DNA from: Tamarix chinensis
Taxonomy: Eukaryota > Streptophyta > Magnoliopsida > Caryophyllales > Tamaricaceae
Length of the DNA: 64,000 nt
NCBI GenBank assembly: GCA_030549775.1
Contig: CM060175.1
Span: 104,948,922-105,012,921, forward strand
Direction of reading: 5' to 3'
This document shows, piece by piece, positions 25,215 through 38,278 of the stretch. The notes under the pieces were generated by a model. It was not told the origin of the DNA. It did not search any database and was given only the letters and a program-made list of their open reading frames with translations. The position numbers and the translations under genes were made by a program. Numbering within the stretch: position 1 is the stretch's first letter; each line of letters opens with the position of its first letter.

Positions 25215-25630
25215 AACTAAAGGATGGCTAAGGTCAAAGTGAAGAATGGGAGGACCGGGCAGGTCGGTTAGGGTTCACCAGCGGTGTCATTTGGCCGGCG
25301 AAATTCAAATTGTGGCAGGATGTTTGTACAGGAAAAGGAGGGTCGTGCGTGAGAAGGAAGGGATATGGGTTGGTTCAAGGTAGCTGGCGAGTCAAGGGAA
25401 AGAGAAAGGAATTAATTCCTTTTTATTTTAATAAAAATAATTTATTTAATTAATTTTCCTAATAAATCTTTATTTAATTAAGATTCTTAAAATTAGGTTT
25501 TAGGGCATTTCAACCAAATAGGTGCTGCAACTTTGCAGGCCTACACCGCCCTACCACCGCCAGACGGCAACCTACCATCCATGCATCTCTCTTTTCCTCT
25601 TCCCCCTCTATCGTTTCCACCCTCAATTGC

Positions 25631-25638
25631 CTATAAAT
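25631..25638 (+). promoter_or_regulatory. TATA box of element C
   Basis: CTATAAATACCC on the plus strand, about 0.8 kb from the element's 5' end once B is subtracted. Its conservation sets the transcription direction of the LTR. Confidence 0.55.
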
Positions 25639-26259
25639 ACCCTATAATTGCCCCTGAATCAGCCTTCTTTTCCCTTACCTAGAAATCTCCCCATTTGCGT
25701 TGTTGTCGCCTAGCTTCGCCGCCCGAACCACCTACCAAACCACTCCTTACACCACCCTCCACCGAACCACACCACTCACCGGCCTTAATTCTTCCTGCAT
25801 AAGCTGCCTTATCCATGAAAAGTTGGCTCCTCATTCAACCAACTATCACCCGTTGCCGCCCTTCGCGCCGCCATGCACTATCATTTCCGCCGCAACCACC
25901 ACTCCCCCTACCCCCCCCAAAACAACCAGCAAGACCTCCCCTATGCCCCCTACCTTCCTTTCCCCTGCCTCCCTATCCTTCTCCCTTCCTCCCCCTCCAC
26001 CACCTTTGGCCACCCCACCAACCACCGCCTACACTACCCCTTTGGCTGCACCACCACCACCATTCCAATCCTCTCAACCTAAAGAATCCACCACCACCTC
26101 AACCACCCTCTCATAGCCTAGAAAACCACCTCTCCACTTTCTCTTCTCCCTCCGCCGCAGCCGCTGCCGGTGTCGCCTGGTCACCACCATCCCTAGATGG
26201 TACCCTAACTTCCACAACCCTTAAAATTTATTAATGAAATTGTTATCATTTTTATTAGT

Positions 26260-26399
26260 ATTAATATCATCATCATCATCATCATCATCATCATTATTAT
26301 TACTACTACTACTACTACTAAGTTTGGCATATTATTACTATTATTATTATTATTGTGAATATTTGAACCCTTATATTTATTATTACTATTACGATTACG

Positions 26400-26450
<51 letters not shown>

Positions 26451-26850
26451 TTCCTTAGCATTATTATTATTACTACTACTACTACCACCACCACCACCAC
26501 CACCATTATTATTAACCTTGACCTTATTATCACTAATGTTACTATTATTACAATTATTAGGACCCTTATTATTATCCTTCTTAAGATTAGAACTATTATT
26601 AATATTACTATTATTATTGGTGTTGTTGTTGTTATTTTATCATTATCGTTAATAATACCTGTGTAACTAATATTACTATCACTACTAGCATTATTACTAT
26701 TACTTTTATTATTAGTAGTAGTATCATTATCGTCACTACTTTAGTATTACTAATACCACTATTATTATTACTAAGATTTGGGTTGCTATTAGTATTATCA
26801 CTACAACAATTATTATTATTAGTAGTAGTAGTAAGATTAAAGCTATTATC
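26260..26850. repeat. Compound CAT / ATT / ACT / ACC triplet repeats in element C
   Basis: Contains (CAT)n near 26268-26300, (ATT)n near 26399-26452 and ACT/ACC runs near 26470-26505, followed by interrupted ATT repeats. Confidence 0.9.
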
Positions 26851-28489
26851 TTTAATAATATAAATATTGCTAACAATACTTTGACATGAACCAATATAAC
26901 TACTAAGACCTAGTTTGACTAGTAGTAACATGATTTGATACCTTAAGAATAATAACCCTTCTTTTATTTATAAAATAACTATTATTATTATTATTATTAA
27001 CCCTGATATTAGGCTATGATAAGGGTATGTAGGAAATAATAATGGTAATTTTGGTAAGAGGGAAATTAACCCTTAGTATTTTCCCTCTTATAAGTGAACC
27101 AAGTCAAAACCCTAAGAAAGCGTAGGAGCATATTCCAATCTTGGTGTCGTATTAAGTAAAGATATGGTTAAGGCCTTTTGTGTGTAAGAATGTGCTATGT
27201 GTATTGATTTGATGTGTGTACTTTATATACATTATATTATCATGTTCTTGTAGCGCAACTTGCTAAGCATGGAGCTAAGGCGAGTTGCATATGTTTTTGA
27301 TATGCGTAATGTGATATTATTACTTGTACTTAACTTGTGCCTATGTAATACTGCCCCTTATGACATGCATGATAGGAGGTTCTAAGTAGTATGATGTGGT
27401 TATGAGAAAAATGGAAAAGAATGAGTAAAGTGAGTTGACTAGATAATGGAACAAAGCATGCATGGAGAATCTAGGGTTTGCATAGGATAGTTAGCCTTTG
27501 CATGGGTATGATTTTTACGTAGAAATATTTGAATTGAGGACTAAGTATGGTAAGGGAAGACTTGTTAGATAAATTAGAGTCCATATGTGAAAAATAGTAC
27601 ATGGGTTGATGTAAGAATGCATGGGAGACTTAACTAGGGTTTTGGGAGGAAACCTTAAGTTAGTGAAATGTGTAAGGGAGGAAAAACTAATGGAAATGGT
27701 TAGCATGAGGGATAAAAGATAGAAGGGGTGTCACATGGAGGAAAAGTGAATCAAGTGAGAAGAATATATTTGGGTGTTGAGTGAGTGGCATAAAAGAAAG
27801 GAGAAGAACTAGAGTTTTTGATGAGCTAACTAGGGTTTTTGTGATCATGTGTGGGAGTTGGATAGTGAGGTTGTAATGTCAAATATGGATCGAGGGAAGC
27901 AATGATTTTGGTAATAAAGAAGCATTTTGGGTTCATGGTGAGTGGAAAAATATGGAAGGAAGTCTCGGGGTCATAGGTCATGTTGGATATGTGTCATGTG
28001 GAAGGGGATGGTAAGTAAGAGTGTTGATATGATAACATCATTTGAGGAAAGAGAGGTGTTAGGGTTTTAGGATGACCAACTAGGGTTACGTGGTCACATG
28101 TGTTATATGAGAAGTAAAAATGGGTGATTGGGAATGAATAGATTGAGATGATAAAGTGGAAGAGCATGAGTTGTGTAGGATAGAGGAAGGTTGAGCCACA
28201 TAGGCCAAATTAGGGTTTCCCAGAGGAAAACCCTAGAGAGCGATATTGAGTTGATTTAGAGACATGGAAATTGGGCCTTGGAGTTGGGTATTCATGGTAA
28301 TAAGGAAAGAGTGAGAAAGAATATCTGGATGTACTAGAGGGAGTAGAAGTCCCAAGATATAGGACAAGATTTTTGGAAATTCGAATGGGTTATGCATGTC
28401 TAGTCGAGGTTGTGTGTGGAATAAGATACAATAATACATTAAACACTTAAAGTGAAAGATTATTGAGCCAAGGCCTAGTGAGGTTATAT

Positions 28490-29015
28490 ATTTTTCAGTC
28501 CACCAGCTATAATAGTGATCAGGTACATACTGCCCTTTTGAGTGTTTCTAATCCACCGGTTATAGTAGTGGGGGATTTAGGGCTCAATAAATCCAAAATT
28601 TGCATGGTAATAAGTCATGTGAAGATACTAATTACTTACAGTGGAACACCTCGTGAGTCGGGGCCAGTGAGGATATATTTATTTGGTCCACCGGCTATAA
28701 TAGTAGTTAGGTATATTATGCCCTATGGAGTATTTTTGGTCCACCATTTATAATAGTGGGGTTTCTGTACTCACATGAAATTAATACGAGAAATGTGTGA
28801 ACCGGAAATATAAGGCATGGAAAAAACACTAATTATTATAATAGAATACCATGTGAGTTAGAGCCGGTGAGGTTGATTTTTTGGTCCATCAGCTATAATA
28901 GTAGTCAGGTGTATTTTGCCCTCTGGAGTGATTTTGGTCCACCGGCTATAATAATGGTCAGGTGAGTTCTATCCCATGGATCATTTTCGATCCACCAGCT
29001 ATAATAATGGGGTTC
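28490..29015 (+). repeat. Motif array in element C (about 7 units)
   Basis: Units near 28496, 28550, 28685, 28740, 28882, 28937 and 28990 of the CCACCGGCTATAATAGTGG type. Confidence 0.8.
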
Positions 29016-29167
29016 CTGTATTCACATGGAAATAAGATAAGAGATGTGTAAAGCAAAATATTAGTCTAAGTCTGGCCTAATCTTATGAACCTGAATCATG
29101 CTTGGTATGTTGTACGTGTTATTTTCTTGCATGGCCTTACTTGTTTATTGCTTGTTGGCCTTACCTA

Positions 29168-29237
29168 TATGGTTACCTTACTCAGTACATAGTGTATTGA
29201 CCACCTGTTTCATGGGTACCGCTCATTCCCACAAGCA
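29168..29237 (+). other. Conserved post-array block, element C copy
   Basis: TACCTTACTCAGTACATAGT is followed by GTATTGACCACC and TTTCATGGGTACCGCTCATTC. Confidence 0.7.
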
Positions 29238-30647
29238 AAGAGCCCTTCTAAATTTGTACACGTAGGTGGGACCGTGTTTGATGCCTATGACGTACTAGAT
29301 GCGTTAGGTGGGGATGTGTGCTGACCATTGGAAATACTTGGGGCCGAGAGTGAATGTTAGCTTGACTTTCCTCATTCCTGTTTATTAATGGTTTTTATTT
29401 TATTTCATTTCATTATGGTGTTGTACCCTATTATCACTTTTGGGAATTTCTTCTATGTATCCCACTTGAGTTATAATGACTTCTAAATGCGCACTCTAAT
29501 TGTCATGTTAAATGCTTCAATTTCTATGAATTTGTGTTAAGTTTTTATAATATCTTGTGGAAACGTTTCTTTAGCCTTGTTGTTAGTACGAGACTAGCCG
29601 TAGGCTGAACTTGTACTGATCACGGTGGTAGCACCCCCGTGCCACATTTGTTTTAATTAAACAAAAAATTTCAATTGTGATTTTTGAGGGTGTTACAATT
29701 CCCCTTTTAAAATCACAATATTCCATTTTAAACCCTAATTAACAAAAAAAAACGTTCTATTACCGAAAATCTCAAAATCTCACATTAGGTAACTTGTGTC
29801 TTACTAAATTATCATCTAATCAATTTGCTTATGAAATAAATGTAACACCTTCAAAAACTTATCATGCCATGATTATTTCTCATAATATTATCAAATGACC
29901 ATAATGTCCTTACGATAGGTAACATACTCATATTTTTCCAAAGACCTTATAGATCCCAACATTAATAAATTTTAACCTCCAATATTTATATATTCATGAA
30001 ATACATAACCCTAGTTATATATACATTTCACATATCTAGATTCATGTCTCCTAACAATATACACAAATATATATTTTTACATTTTTCTCACTTTCAAGAT
30101 ATCATATAAGAGTATTATCGTAATCAACATTATCCGTATACCATTACCAAATATGATGTCACATTCAAATACACATTGCACATACGGGCCCTAATTACAA
30201 TATGTATCCTTACTAAAAATGACACCAGTCTCTAAGCACATAAGCCTGACCTGTCTTTTCCAAGATCACCAGACTATCACCTACAAAACAAGAATAATAT
30301 AAAATTAGAATGTAAGAATACAACCTAGGGAAAAATTAAGGTTAAAAGCAGAAAAAATTGGGCTGCGTGGGAGTGTGGTGGAATGCAATGTGTAAGGGAT
30401 GGTGCATGCTTGTGCCAAGGGGATGCTGAAAGTGCACAACCAAGGGGAGGTAGCAGTGGTTGGTTTTCTAGGAAAAAAATGGTTGTTGGTGTTTGGTGGT
30501 GGTGAGTGATGTGGTGTTGAATGGCGATAATGCATAGGGTAGGAAATGAAGGAGGATATGGGGGTATTATGGGTTGTGATGCTCGATAGAAATGGATGGA
30601 GTGAGGGAGTTATTTGAGAATTGAATGAGGTGGAGGGTTTTAAAGGG

Positions 30648-30648
<1 letters not shown>

Positions 30649-30703
<55 letters not shown>
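30649..30703. repeat. (GT)n microsatellite
   Basis: About 27 GT units in element E, followed by an impure GCGTGCGTG tail. It yields the threonine-histidine and cysteine-valine runs seen in short frames. Confidence 0.95.
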
Positions 30704-30705
<2 letters not shown>

Positions 30706-31214
30706 CCGCGTGCGTGCGTGTGTGCGTGCATGGAGACATACATAAGGAGGAATGGTAGAGGGGCACACGCATGGTTAAGAAGGAAGGCACAATCGAGGGG
30801 AAAGTTTTGGGCAAATTTTCAATTACAGATCCCATGGGTTAAGGGAGGGCATAGTGGTGATGATGAATTTAGGAAGGTAGGTCGTAGGAGTGGAAGCTAA
30901 GCATAGGGGGTTTTGTTGGGACAGGTAAGAAAACACATGCAAGGCTGAAGAAGGAGAAGTAGGAAAATTGGGTAGGAGAACGAAAAAGGAAAATCAAAAG
31001 GAGAAAGAAAGGAAAAAAGGAAAATAGGTGTGGGATTATGGTTATGATTAAGTTTAAAAATTATGATTACTAAAATTAGCTAAGATTAAAATATCAATCA
31101 TCAGGGACTAAGGTTAGATTAAAATATAAATTACCAAAAATAAAGATTAAAATTTGGTTACAATATTAATTACTCACGATTAATATTAGATAAGTTTTGG
31201 GGTATTACAAATAC

Positions 31215-31663
31215 AATTTCTATTAACTAATTTTCAATCACAATTTTTAAATATTTACGCAAAATATAGTAAATGTAAAGAAGTTAGAAAAGCCACCACA
31301 ACAAACATTGAATAATATAAGTATCTTATTAGGGGTGTTCTATGTAATTATTTTAACAAATCTTATCTATCACTAGGTCTAAACGCATCCATCTCTTCGA
31401 TTGGCACCATCAAAAATTGATGTCCACTTGCAATTTCCCCCCCAAACATAGGAGCTTATATTATTAAATTAATATTAAAGTGCAATTAATTTTTCTCGTA
31501 TAACATTTTCAATAAGCATGAATCTAGAGAATATATTTAATGGTCCTTTCATATTTTCGATCTTCTCATATTTCTAATGTAATGTACAATGAATTTTGAA
31601 TTGACCGACATTAATTGTCAAATTCAATCTAAGATGGAGAATTTCATCAAATAACTAATAGCT
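31215..31663. other. Intergenic DNA between element E and a MITE
   Basis: AT-rich with a C-run near 31437-31443. No gene or repeat terminus is seen. Confidence 0.4.
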
Positions 31664-31805
31664 TGTTTGAAGATACTTATCAAAAGTAGTTATCCATAAT
31701 AATTGCTTCTTTCAAAAAAATTTAAGGCTAAAAATTTTCTAAAATAAAAAAATCTAAAATAAGTAATTATTATGGATAATTACTTTTGATAAGTAGCTTC
31801 AAATA
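31664..31805. mobile_element. Foldback MITE with about 49-bp inverted arms
   Basis: The left arm (31664-31712) begins TGTTTGAAGATACTTATC and the right arm (31757-31805) is its near-perfect reverse complement, ending AAGTAGCTTCAAATA. Only about 44 AT-rich bases separate the arms. It has no coding capacity. The superfamily is unclear because no TSD is obvious. Confidence 0.8.
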
Positions 31806-32319
31806 TGACCTAAACCAACCAAACACCAAATCCCTACATAGTTTGATTACTATATGCTAAAATTGTGTTTTCAAATCTAAATAACTCACAACATGCAATT
31901 TAAAAAGTAATTAAAGAAAATATAGCAAAGGAGAGAGAAGATGCCAGCATATCATGATAAGAAGAAAAATTATCTTCCACACATCATTGCATACAATAAT
32001 ATTAATCAAAATAATTTTATTATGATGATAATTAATTATTATTACCTTCATTATAACTATAATTATTATTATATGTATAATTATAGTTGTTATTATAATC
32101 ATAATTATCAAATTTATAATTATTATCATTCATCATTATTACAACTGTTATTATCTTCGTTATAATTATAATTATTATTATCCTTTTCAAAATTATAATA
32201 TTTACTTTAATCATTATTAAAATAGTAATAATATTATTAGAAGTATTGTAATTATGATAGTTAATTTAATAGTAATATTATTATAATTACTAAAAATATT
32301 TATAGTTATTATCATTAAG
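31806..32319. other. AT-rich low-complexity DNA
   Basis: Interrupted ATT/ATA repeats dominate about 31990-32300. Isoleucine- and asparagine-rich frames on both strands are by-products. Confidence 0.6.
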
Positions 32320-32985
32320 ATAGCTCCAATGTCATAAGATGAGCTGTCTATCTCCATGATGAAGGTAATGGAAAACTTAAGGAGTGAAAATACTAAAGAC
32401 CAATTCTTGCTGCAATTGATGGAAAGTCCTAGTAGCCTAATCATTCCAATATAATATATCCTTCTTCATTAACTATGTTAGAGGTTTGGCGACCTGACCA
32501 TACCTCATTACAAATCATTTGTTATATTCTGTGAGGCCAAGGAAACCCCATGGTTGCTTAGGAGATTGAGGTGTTGACCACTAGGGTATAGCTAAAACCA
32601 TAGGGGGTTTGTCTCAATTCCCTCCACTTTACGTACAATAAAGAAACATTTACTCTTTTTTTTGCATTGAGATGGTGTTGGTGCATTACTAGGAATACTG
32701 AGTGAAGGTGCTGCATATGAATCTCAATGTTGGAGATATACACCAATATGTCATCAAGAATACTAACACAAAACTTATTAAGAAAGGATTGAAAACAAAT
32801 TTTATGAGGTCTTAAAAAGTGGAGGATGCATTTGTCAGGCCAAATGGCATAACTAGGTATTTGTGAGTCTTGAAGCTAGTCTTAAAAATGTCTTTAAGAT
32901 GCATTCTCACCTAATGGTAACTAGCCCAAAGACCTATTTTAGAGTAAATGGTTGAGCCCCCTAATTCACCCATCAAGTCTTCCAC
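32320..32985 (-). pseudogene. Ty3/gypsy reverse transcriptase-RNase H fragment
   Basis: On the minus strand, in several frames, it reads IPLVEDLMGELGGSTIYSKI, then VRMHLKDIFKTSFKTHKYLV, MPFGLTNASSTF and FVLVFLDDILVYISNIEIHM. These are the central RT motifs, with FLDD at the catalytic YxDD position. Downstream come MGFLGLTEYNK and FIMEIDSSSYDIGAILM, which match the RT/RNase H connection. Several in-frame stops and a missing N-terminus show it is dead. It lacks gag, protease and integrase. It differs from the Ty3 element at 47-53 kb, which retains the parts missing here. Confidence 0.85.
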
Positions 32986-32994
32986 AAGTGGGAT

Positions 32995-33250
32995 AGGAAT
33001 AAAGATATTAATGGGGCAGGTCAGGGATGAGGACCCCATACCCATACCTAATAATCACAATTATCCCCGAACCCCTCGATCCCTGATTATTTCTTGTTGA
33101 GGAATCCCCGACCTAATCTCCATAGGGATCGAATCCCCATACCCGTCCCATTCCCGATCCCTCTCCCCATTACCCGATCCCAATCCCCATTGCTCGATCC
33201 CCTCCTCGATTCCCCTCCCATTACCCAATCTTGAATACTCTATTACATTT
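32995..33250. repeat. Subterminal C-rich repeats, probable end of the hAT element
   Basis: Repeated ATCCCC, CCCGATCCC and CCCATACCC words in both orientations resemble the subterminal repeats of plant hAT elements and the composition of the hAT-like MITE at 46284-47042. A clean terminal inverted repeat was not found. Confidence 0.5.
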
Positions 33251-34289
33251 ATAAAAAAAATTATGATCTAATAACCTGTACAAAAAATTCCTATAGTGCT
33301 CATTTCCTATGCAGAGGAAAACAATCCCGGTCCCTAAACCTGAAGGATTCTCTAATGGAATTATTCTGTAACTTAAAACATGAATTAATCAACCTGATTA
33401 ATAAATAAAAACAATGAATAACATAATAACTTTGGCTTATACAATCCATAGACCATTCTAAAACCATAAAGTACATGTAGAAATCACAATGGATAACTTA
33501 CAAAGTACAAAGATCTATGTAATAAAATAAAATAAACATATAAATTCTATGTGATAACACTTTGAGTTATGCAAAAAATAAATTATGTGACTTAGAAAGT
33601 TAGAACTTAGAAAGAAAAATGTCACAAATGTCTCAATAAAACTTCTACATGACAACACTATGAGTAATGCCAAAAACAAATTAGGTTGTATATTCTTCCA
33701 TTACAAGTAATCCACAACCCTCATACAATAGCTTTTAACAACTCTTACATTCTATGTTCCCAATCATTAATCGGTAAAGGCATAAAAAAAATATCTAGTG
33801 TTATAGAGTTTCAACAATATTGTTATTTCACAATTTAGTATACTTGTATACTCATTTAGGAATCCCAAATCACATTAGATCATTTCTAGCAGTGTTGCTC
33901 TTATTAGTACATACTTCTATCACTTCCAGAATAGTGGAGGCATCAAGAATATATATATATATATATGATCTATATTACACAATCCCTATGTTTTTAAGAA
34001 CTATACAATAATTTATTCTGTTTAAAATATACACTCAACAAGACAAAAAGTAAACACCTAAATAACATATAGAATAAAACATAAGAAAAATGATTAACAA
34101 TGAGTCACATCCAAAACATAAATCAATTACCTCTATATCAGCATCATCATCAAAATTTTAACACTCTAAAGTAGCTGTAGAGTTTGAACAAAAGAATAAA
34201 TAGCAAACTAAGCAAATAATAATATTTACAATAAAGAAAACTTAAGAAAATAACTAAAAATATATGATAATACCTTCAATTTCACTCCA
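33251..34289. other. AT-rich DNA, probably 3' non-coding part of the hAT element
   Basis: No domain is seen. It lies between the subterminal repeats and the C-terminal transposase piece. An (AT)n run occurs near 33950-33966. Confidence 0.35.
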
Positions 34290-35177
34290 TAACCAATCTC
34301 AAGTACACATCAAAGCCTCTATGATGTTACGATGAAGCCTACTTAAATGAGCACTTATAACCCTCCCACTAGTGCTAAATGTTGAGTTAGAACTAACAAT
34401 CGTCACAGGAATGGCCAACACATCCTTAGCAATATTTTACAATTTGGGATACTTGTAAGCATCCATATTACACCAATATAAGATATCAAAATTAGTGATG
34501 GGAGGCTTTGAGGAAGAGTAAAATTGTGACCCTTGATAGACAACATGATATTATTGTCACTTCTTCTTATATTATTCAATCAGATCACTCGCGACTTTCT
34601 TCACCTCATTAATCTTACCCAAAGACGCATCACCATAGATAAGAGGATAATATAATTAAATGGTATTTAACTTATACCTAGGATTCAAAATGCTTCCAAT
34701 AGTAAACAGACAATTGTAACACTCTAAAATTTACTATTTTTTTAAAATGGAAGCACTTAAATTAAAATCCATAAATTCTAGGGATGTTACCATCATACTT
34801 AGTACCAAACCGTGTTCTCTCCGACCGTTTTAGTATCAAGTGCTAAGGCTAAGAAAAGATTGACATTAAACTCAAACCAAGAGTTCATAAAAGAACTAGA
34901 AAAATCATACATAAAAAATTAGAGTACGCATAAAGAATTGTAATTCATATTCAAAAGAGAAATAAACTTACAACCAATAAAAGGTTCATTTAAAATACTC
35001 AATACAAGTAATGAATCATAAAAGAGTAAATCCAATACAAAAGAAATAACAGAAGGAGATAAAATAACAAGAAGAATGAATCTGGCCACACTACTCTTGA
35101 ACTTGGAGACAAATATATGCTCAACACTCAGCTCCGCCTGATATCTCGTCCACCTACACAAAGTCAGAAGGGTCTAT

Positions 35178-35245
35178 TACTCGTGGGAATGAGCATCACC
35201 CATGAAAAGGGTGATCAGTACACTACGTACTAAGCAAGGTAATTG
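35178..35245 (-). other. Conserved post-array block, element D copy
   Basis: On minus it contains AGTACGTAGTGTACTGATCA, then CCCTTTTCATGGGTGATGC and TCATTCCCACGAGTA. AGTACG-TAG-TGTACT can form a stem of six pairs including one G-T pair. Confidence 0.7.
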
Positions 35246-35429
35246 GTGCACTAAGGCCAACACATATAAGCACATAATTCAAACCAGATAATAATAAAAC
35301 AACATACGATCACTTCGGAGGAATAATAATCGAAGGCCATTTATAGTCCAGATTAATTACTTTATTAATCTCTTATAGATACTCATTCCACACCATACTC
35401 TTTATCAAGTCCACACATGTAAGGGAATC

Positions 35430-35745
35430 CCACTATTTTAGGTGGTGGATCGGTCTCCAGGGCACTCCGACGCCTGGCCACTCACTATTCTAGTCGGTGG
35501 ATCGATCACTTAGGGTGACATACCCTACCACTATTTTATGTTTGTGGATCAGTCTGGCCCCTGATCGTATGGTGTTCCACTGTAAGTATTAGTGTCTTTT
35601 ACTTGTCTTAGCAAACTATAGGGTTTGGTTTATTGAGCTCGGGATCCCTCACTATTATAACTGGTGGATCGGACATACCTAGGGCAACATGCCCTACCAC
35701 TATTATATCTCGGTACCTAGCCACTATTATGCCAGTGGATCGGTT
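35430..35745 (-). repeat. Motif array in element D (6 units)
   Basis: Units near 35430, 35482, 35530, 35650, 35697 and 35718 of the CCACTATTATA plus GTGGATCGGTC type, in two sets of three. Confidence 0.8.
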
Positions 35746-37404
35746 TAGGCCCGACTCAATACTCTTTCACTTTACATGATTAATGTTTAAGTATCTTATT
35801 AAGAAATTATTAACCTTAGACATGCATGACTCACTCTCTCCACACCTATCCTGCAACGGACTTGTCTCATGAATCTCCTAACTTAGCCTATTACCCTTTC
35901 CGCTTTACCAGACTTACATTAGAGTTCATTTCCCCCACATGTGTGGGTCAAGGCCCACTACTTTTTCACCTCCTACCCACTCACATCCTCCCTTTAGGGT
36001 TTTTACCTAAAAACCCTAGTTTAGACCTAAATGGTCCATCCTACTCCACTTTACACAATTCAAATTATTTTAACACACCTCTTATCACAACTCATAGATT
36101 CCACCTTCACCATCACACCTTCCTCACCAAGTACACATACGATCACAAAACCTCTAAGTATCCACATCAACCCTAACCAACCACACAAAACCCGAGATCG
36201 GTCTCCTATGTACCCTTATACTGTCCCACGTACTATTTTTCATTCAAAGCATTCAAACACCCAAACAACACCTACACCACCTTCCTCACACCTCAAATCA
36301 ACTTTTCATAGGTAAATTTTACTTCCATGCAGATTTTACACATCCCATGCAACCTTTCAAACTTTTCATGCGAAACCCTAAAACTCCCATGTGAAACCCT
36401 AGATTGAACCATGCAAATTCTAGATCCATCCATACAAAACCCTAGATTCCTCCATGCCAAAACCCAAGATTCTTCCATGCACATCCATAGATTCTTCTAT
36501 GCGAAACCCTAGATTCTTCTCTACGTACTTAGATTCTCTCATACAAAACCATAGATTCGATTCTCCCATGCAACACCATAGATTAAATTCTCCCATACAA
36601 AACTATAGGTTAGATTCTCCCATGTTACACTATAGATTAGATTCTTCAATACAAACCATAGATTAGATTCTCCCATGTAACACCATAGATTAGATTTCCC
36701 CATGCAAAATCATAGATTCTCCCATATGGAACCCTAGATTCTCACACTTTTTTATTTTATTTAAAATCTCCTTTGTATTCCTCCACTCATGTACCATTAA
36801 AATATTTAGGTCAACTCACATCCCTTGGTCAACTGATTCTCCTTTGGTCAACTTATTCTCCTTTGGTCAACTTATTTCCCATTTTTGTTTTTCAACCTTT
36901 TCCCCACACAATACGACTTTTATACATCCTCACATGCATGTCTATAGGGTCACAAACCATAACATCACATACCACAATATATCATCACATATGCATAATA
37001 CACATGCCATATAATAACCCATGAACATACTTCAACTTCACAACATACCACATACGAAATAGTTATAATGATAAATGTAAGATGCATAACATACAAAGCA
37101 TATAATTCACATCAACATACATAAGGCCTTAGTTAAACCCTTACCTAAAATGATACCGGTCTTAGAGCACGCTCCTACGCCTCCTTAAGGTTTTGAATGG
37201 TCTCACTTATATGAGGGAAAAGCTAAAGATTAGATTACCTCCTACCAAAATACCATTATTTACTAATTTATTCTAGGACTAGCTTTTTGATAAAATAATA
37301 ACATATTAATAATAAGGACATTAACTAATTACTAAATTTTGCTAAAGATATAAGAAATAATAATAATATTGTAAAATTTGATAATATAAGGTTGAAGACT
37401 TTAC

Positions 37405-37566
37405 CCTAATAATAATAATGATGATACAAAAATAATAATAGTGATAAAAATAGTAGTAGTAAAAATATTAATAATAACAATAATAATAATACTAATACTA
37501 ATAATAATAATAATAATAATATGGTTTGAAATAAATGGTGGAATAAAGGCTTTGACCCTTGACCAA

Positions 37567-37601
<35 letters not shown>

Positions 37602-37610
37602 ACTTGAAAT
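37405..37610. repeat. Compound (TAA)n tract in element D
   Basis: Interrupted TAA and ATT runs matching the triplet tract of the related copies. Confidence 0.85.
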
Positions 37611-38270
37611 AATGGAAATAAAATAAAATAAAGCTTGTAAAAATAGGGTAAAAAGGTTGAGAGGGTTTTGGGTTCCACCTTAGGCTGGTGGTGACAGGCA
37701 GCACCGACAGTGGCTTAAAAAAGAGAAGAAAGGGGAAAAGTTAACGGCTGGGAAGAAGATATGGAGAAGGAGGGTGGAAATAAGGGTGATTATGGTTATC
37801 TAGAAGGAAAGGAACAGAATGAGGGTGGTGGTGCAACCAATGGTGGAGGCGCACAACGGCGGCGGTGGTGACCGAATGGGGAAGAAAAAGAAAAAGAGAG
37901 GAGGAGAGGGATGAAGAGGAAAAGGAGAGTAGGGAGAGATAGAGGAGGGTTTGCAAATATTTTTAGGTGGCGTAGGAGGTAGTTGTAGCTGCGAGATTGG
38001 TGGTTAAAGGCAGCATGAAGGATGGTAGAGGTGGGAGAAAGGGTTGATCGGGGAGGAAACTTTGCAGACTCGGGGTGGCTTGTGTAGGCAAATCAAGGTA
38101 GATGGGTGGTTCAGTTAGTCAGAGGACGATGCAAGGATTAGTTGGGTGGGTAGAGAGGGCGGCGGCGTTGGTCGAAGGCGGCGACAATGGTGTTTGAAGG
38201 GGCTGCAGCACAAGGGGTAAAATTTTTTCGAGTTAAAATCAAAAGCTCAAATAGGGATAATTATGGGGGT

Positions 38271-38278
38271 ATTTATAG
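38271..38278 (-). promoter_or_regulatory. TATA box of element D
   Basis: CTATAAATACCCCC on the minus strand, 1,022 bp from the element's 5' end at 39300. The word is conserved in B and C. Confidence 0.6.

Larger units (their letters stand above)
21502..25512 (-). mobile_element. Element B: subfamily-1 long LTR inserted in C
   Basis: On the plus strand it starts TGTAACACCCCAAAATTCAC at 21502 and ends GGGCATTTCA at 25512, 4,011 bp. The flanks ACTAA (21497-21501) and ACCAA (25513-25517) are a 5-bp TSD with one mismatch, and the host sequence on both sides is element C, which fixes the insertion. Internal order on the minus strand matches D and C; about 0.7 kb of the 5' segment upstream of the TATA box is missing compared with D. 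No coding domain is present. Confidence 0.88.
20802..29697 (+). mobile_element. Element C: subfamily-1 long LTR inserted in E and carrying B
   Basis: C is formed by 20802-21501 and 25518-29697, about 4.88 kb without B. Its 5' end reads TAAAATACTCCAAAATC and its 3' end GGGTGTTACA. It is flanked by a perfect 5-bp TSD ATTCC (20797-20801 and 29698-29702) within E. In order: AT-rich 5' segment, pyrimidine-rich tract (21105-21300), C-rich segment, TATA box CTATAAAT (25631), more C-rich sequence, triplet-repeat tract (26260-26850), AGGGTTT-rich segment, array, conserved block and terminus. No gag, pol or integrase is present. Proline-rich open frames at 25700-26234 are low-complexity. Confidence 0.85.
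19542..31209 (-). mobile_element. Element E: subfamily-2 long LTR, interrupted by nested elements C and B
   Basis: E is formed by 19542-20801 and 29703-31209 (about 2.77 kb without the insertion). It begins TCTAACACTCTAAAATTTAA (expected TGTAACAC) and ends GGGGTATTACA at 31209. Flanks ATTAC (19537-19541) and AATAC (31210-31214) form a 5-bp TSD with one mismatch. The left part has the conserved block (about 19966-20032, reverse orientation) and a 6-unit array; the right part has the block near 30200 with ACACCAGTCTCTAAGCAC, also found in F. No coding domain, PBS or internal LTR was seen, so I read it as a solo LTR. Confidence 0.8.

Noticed and set aside
25700..26234. Proline-rich open frames of about 139 codons on plus
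   Set aside because: C-rich leader of element C; two frames are equally open, typical of composition rather than coding.
30305..30835. Frame of 176 codons with a Thr-His run
   Set aside because: Runs through the (GT)n microsatellite inside element E; no domain.
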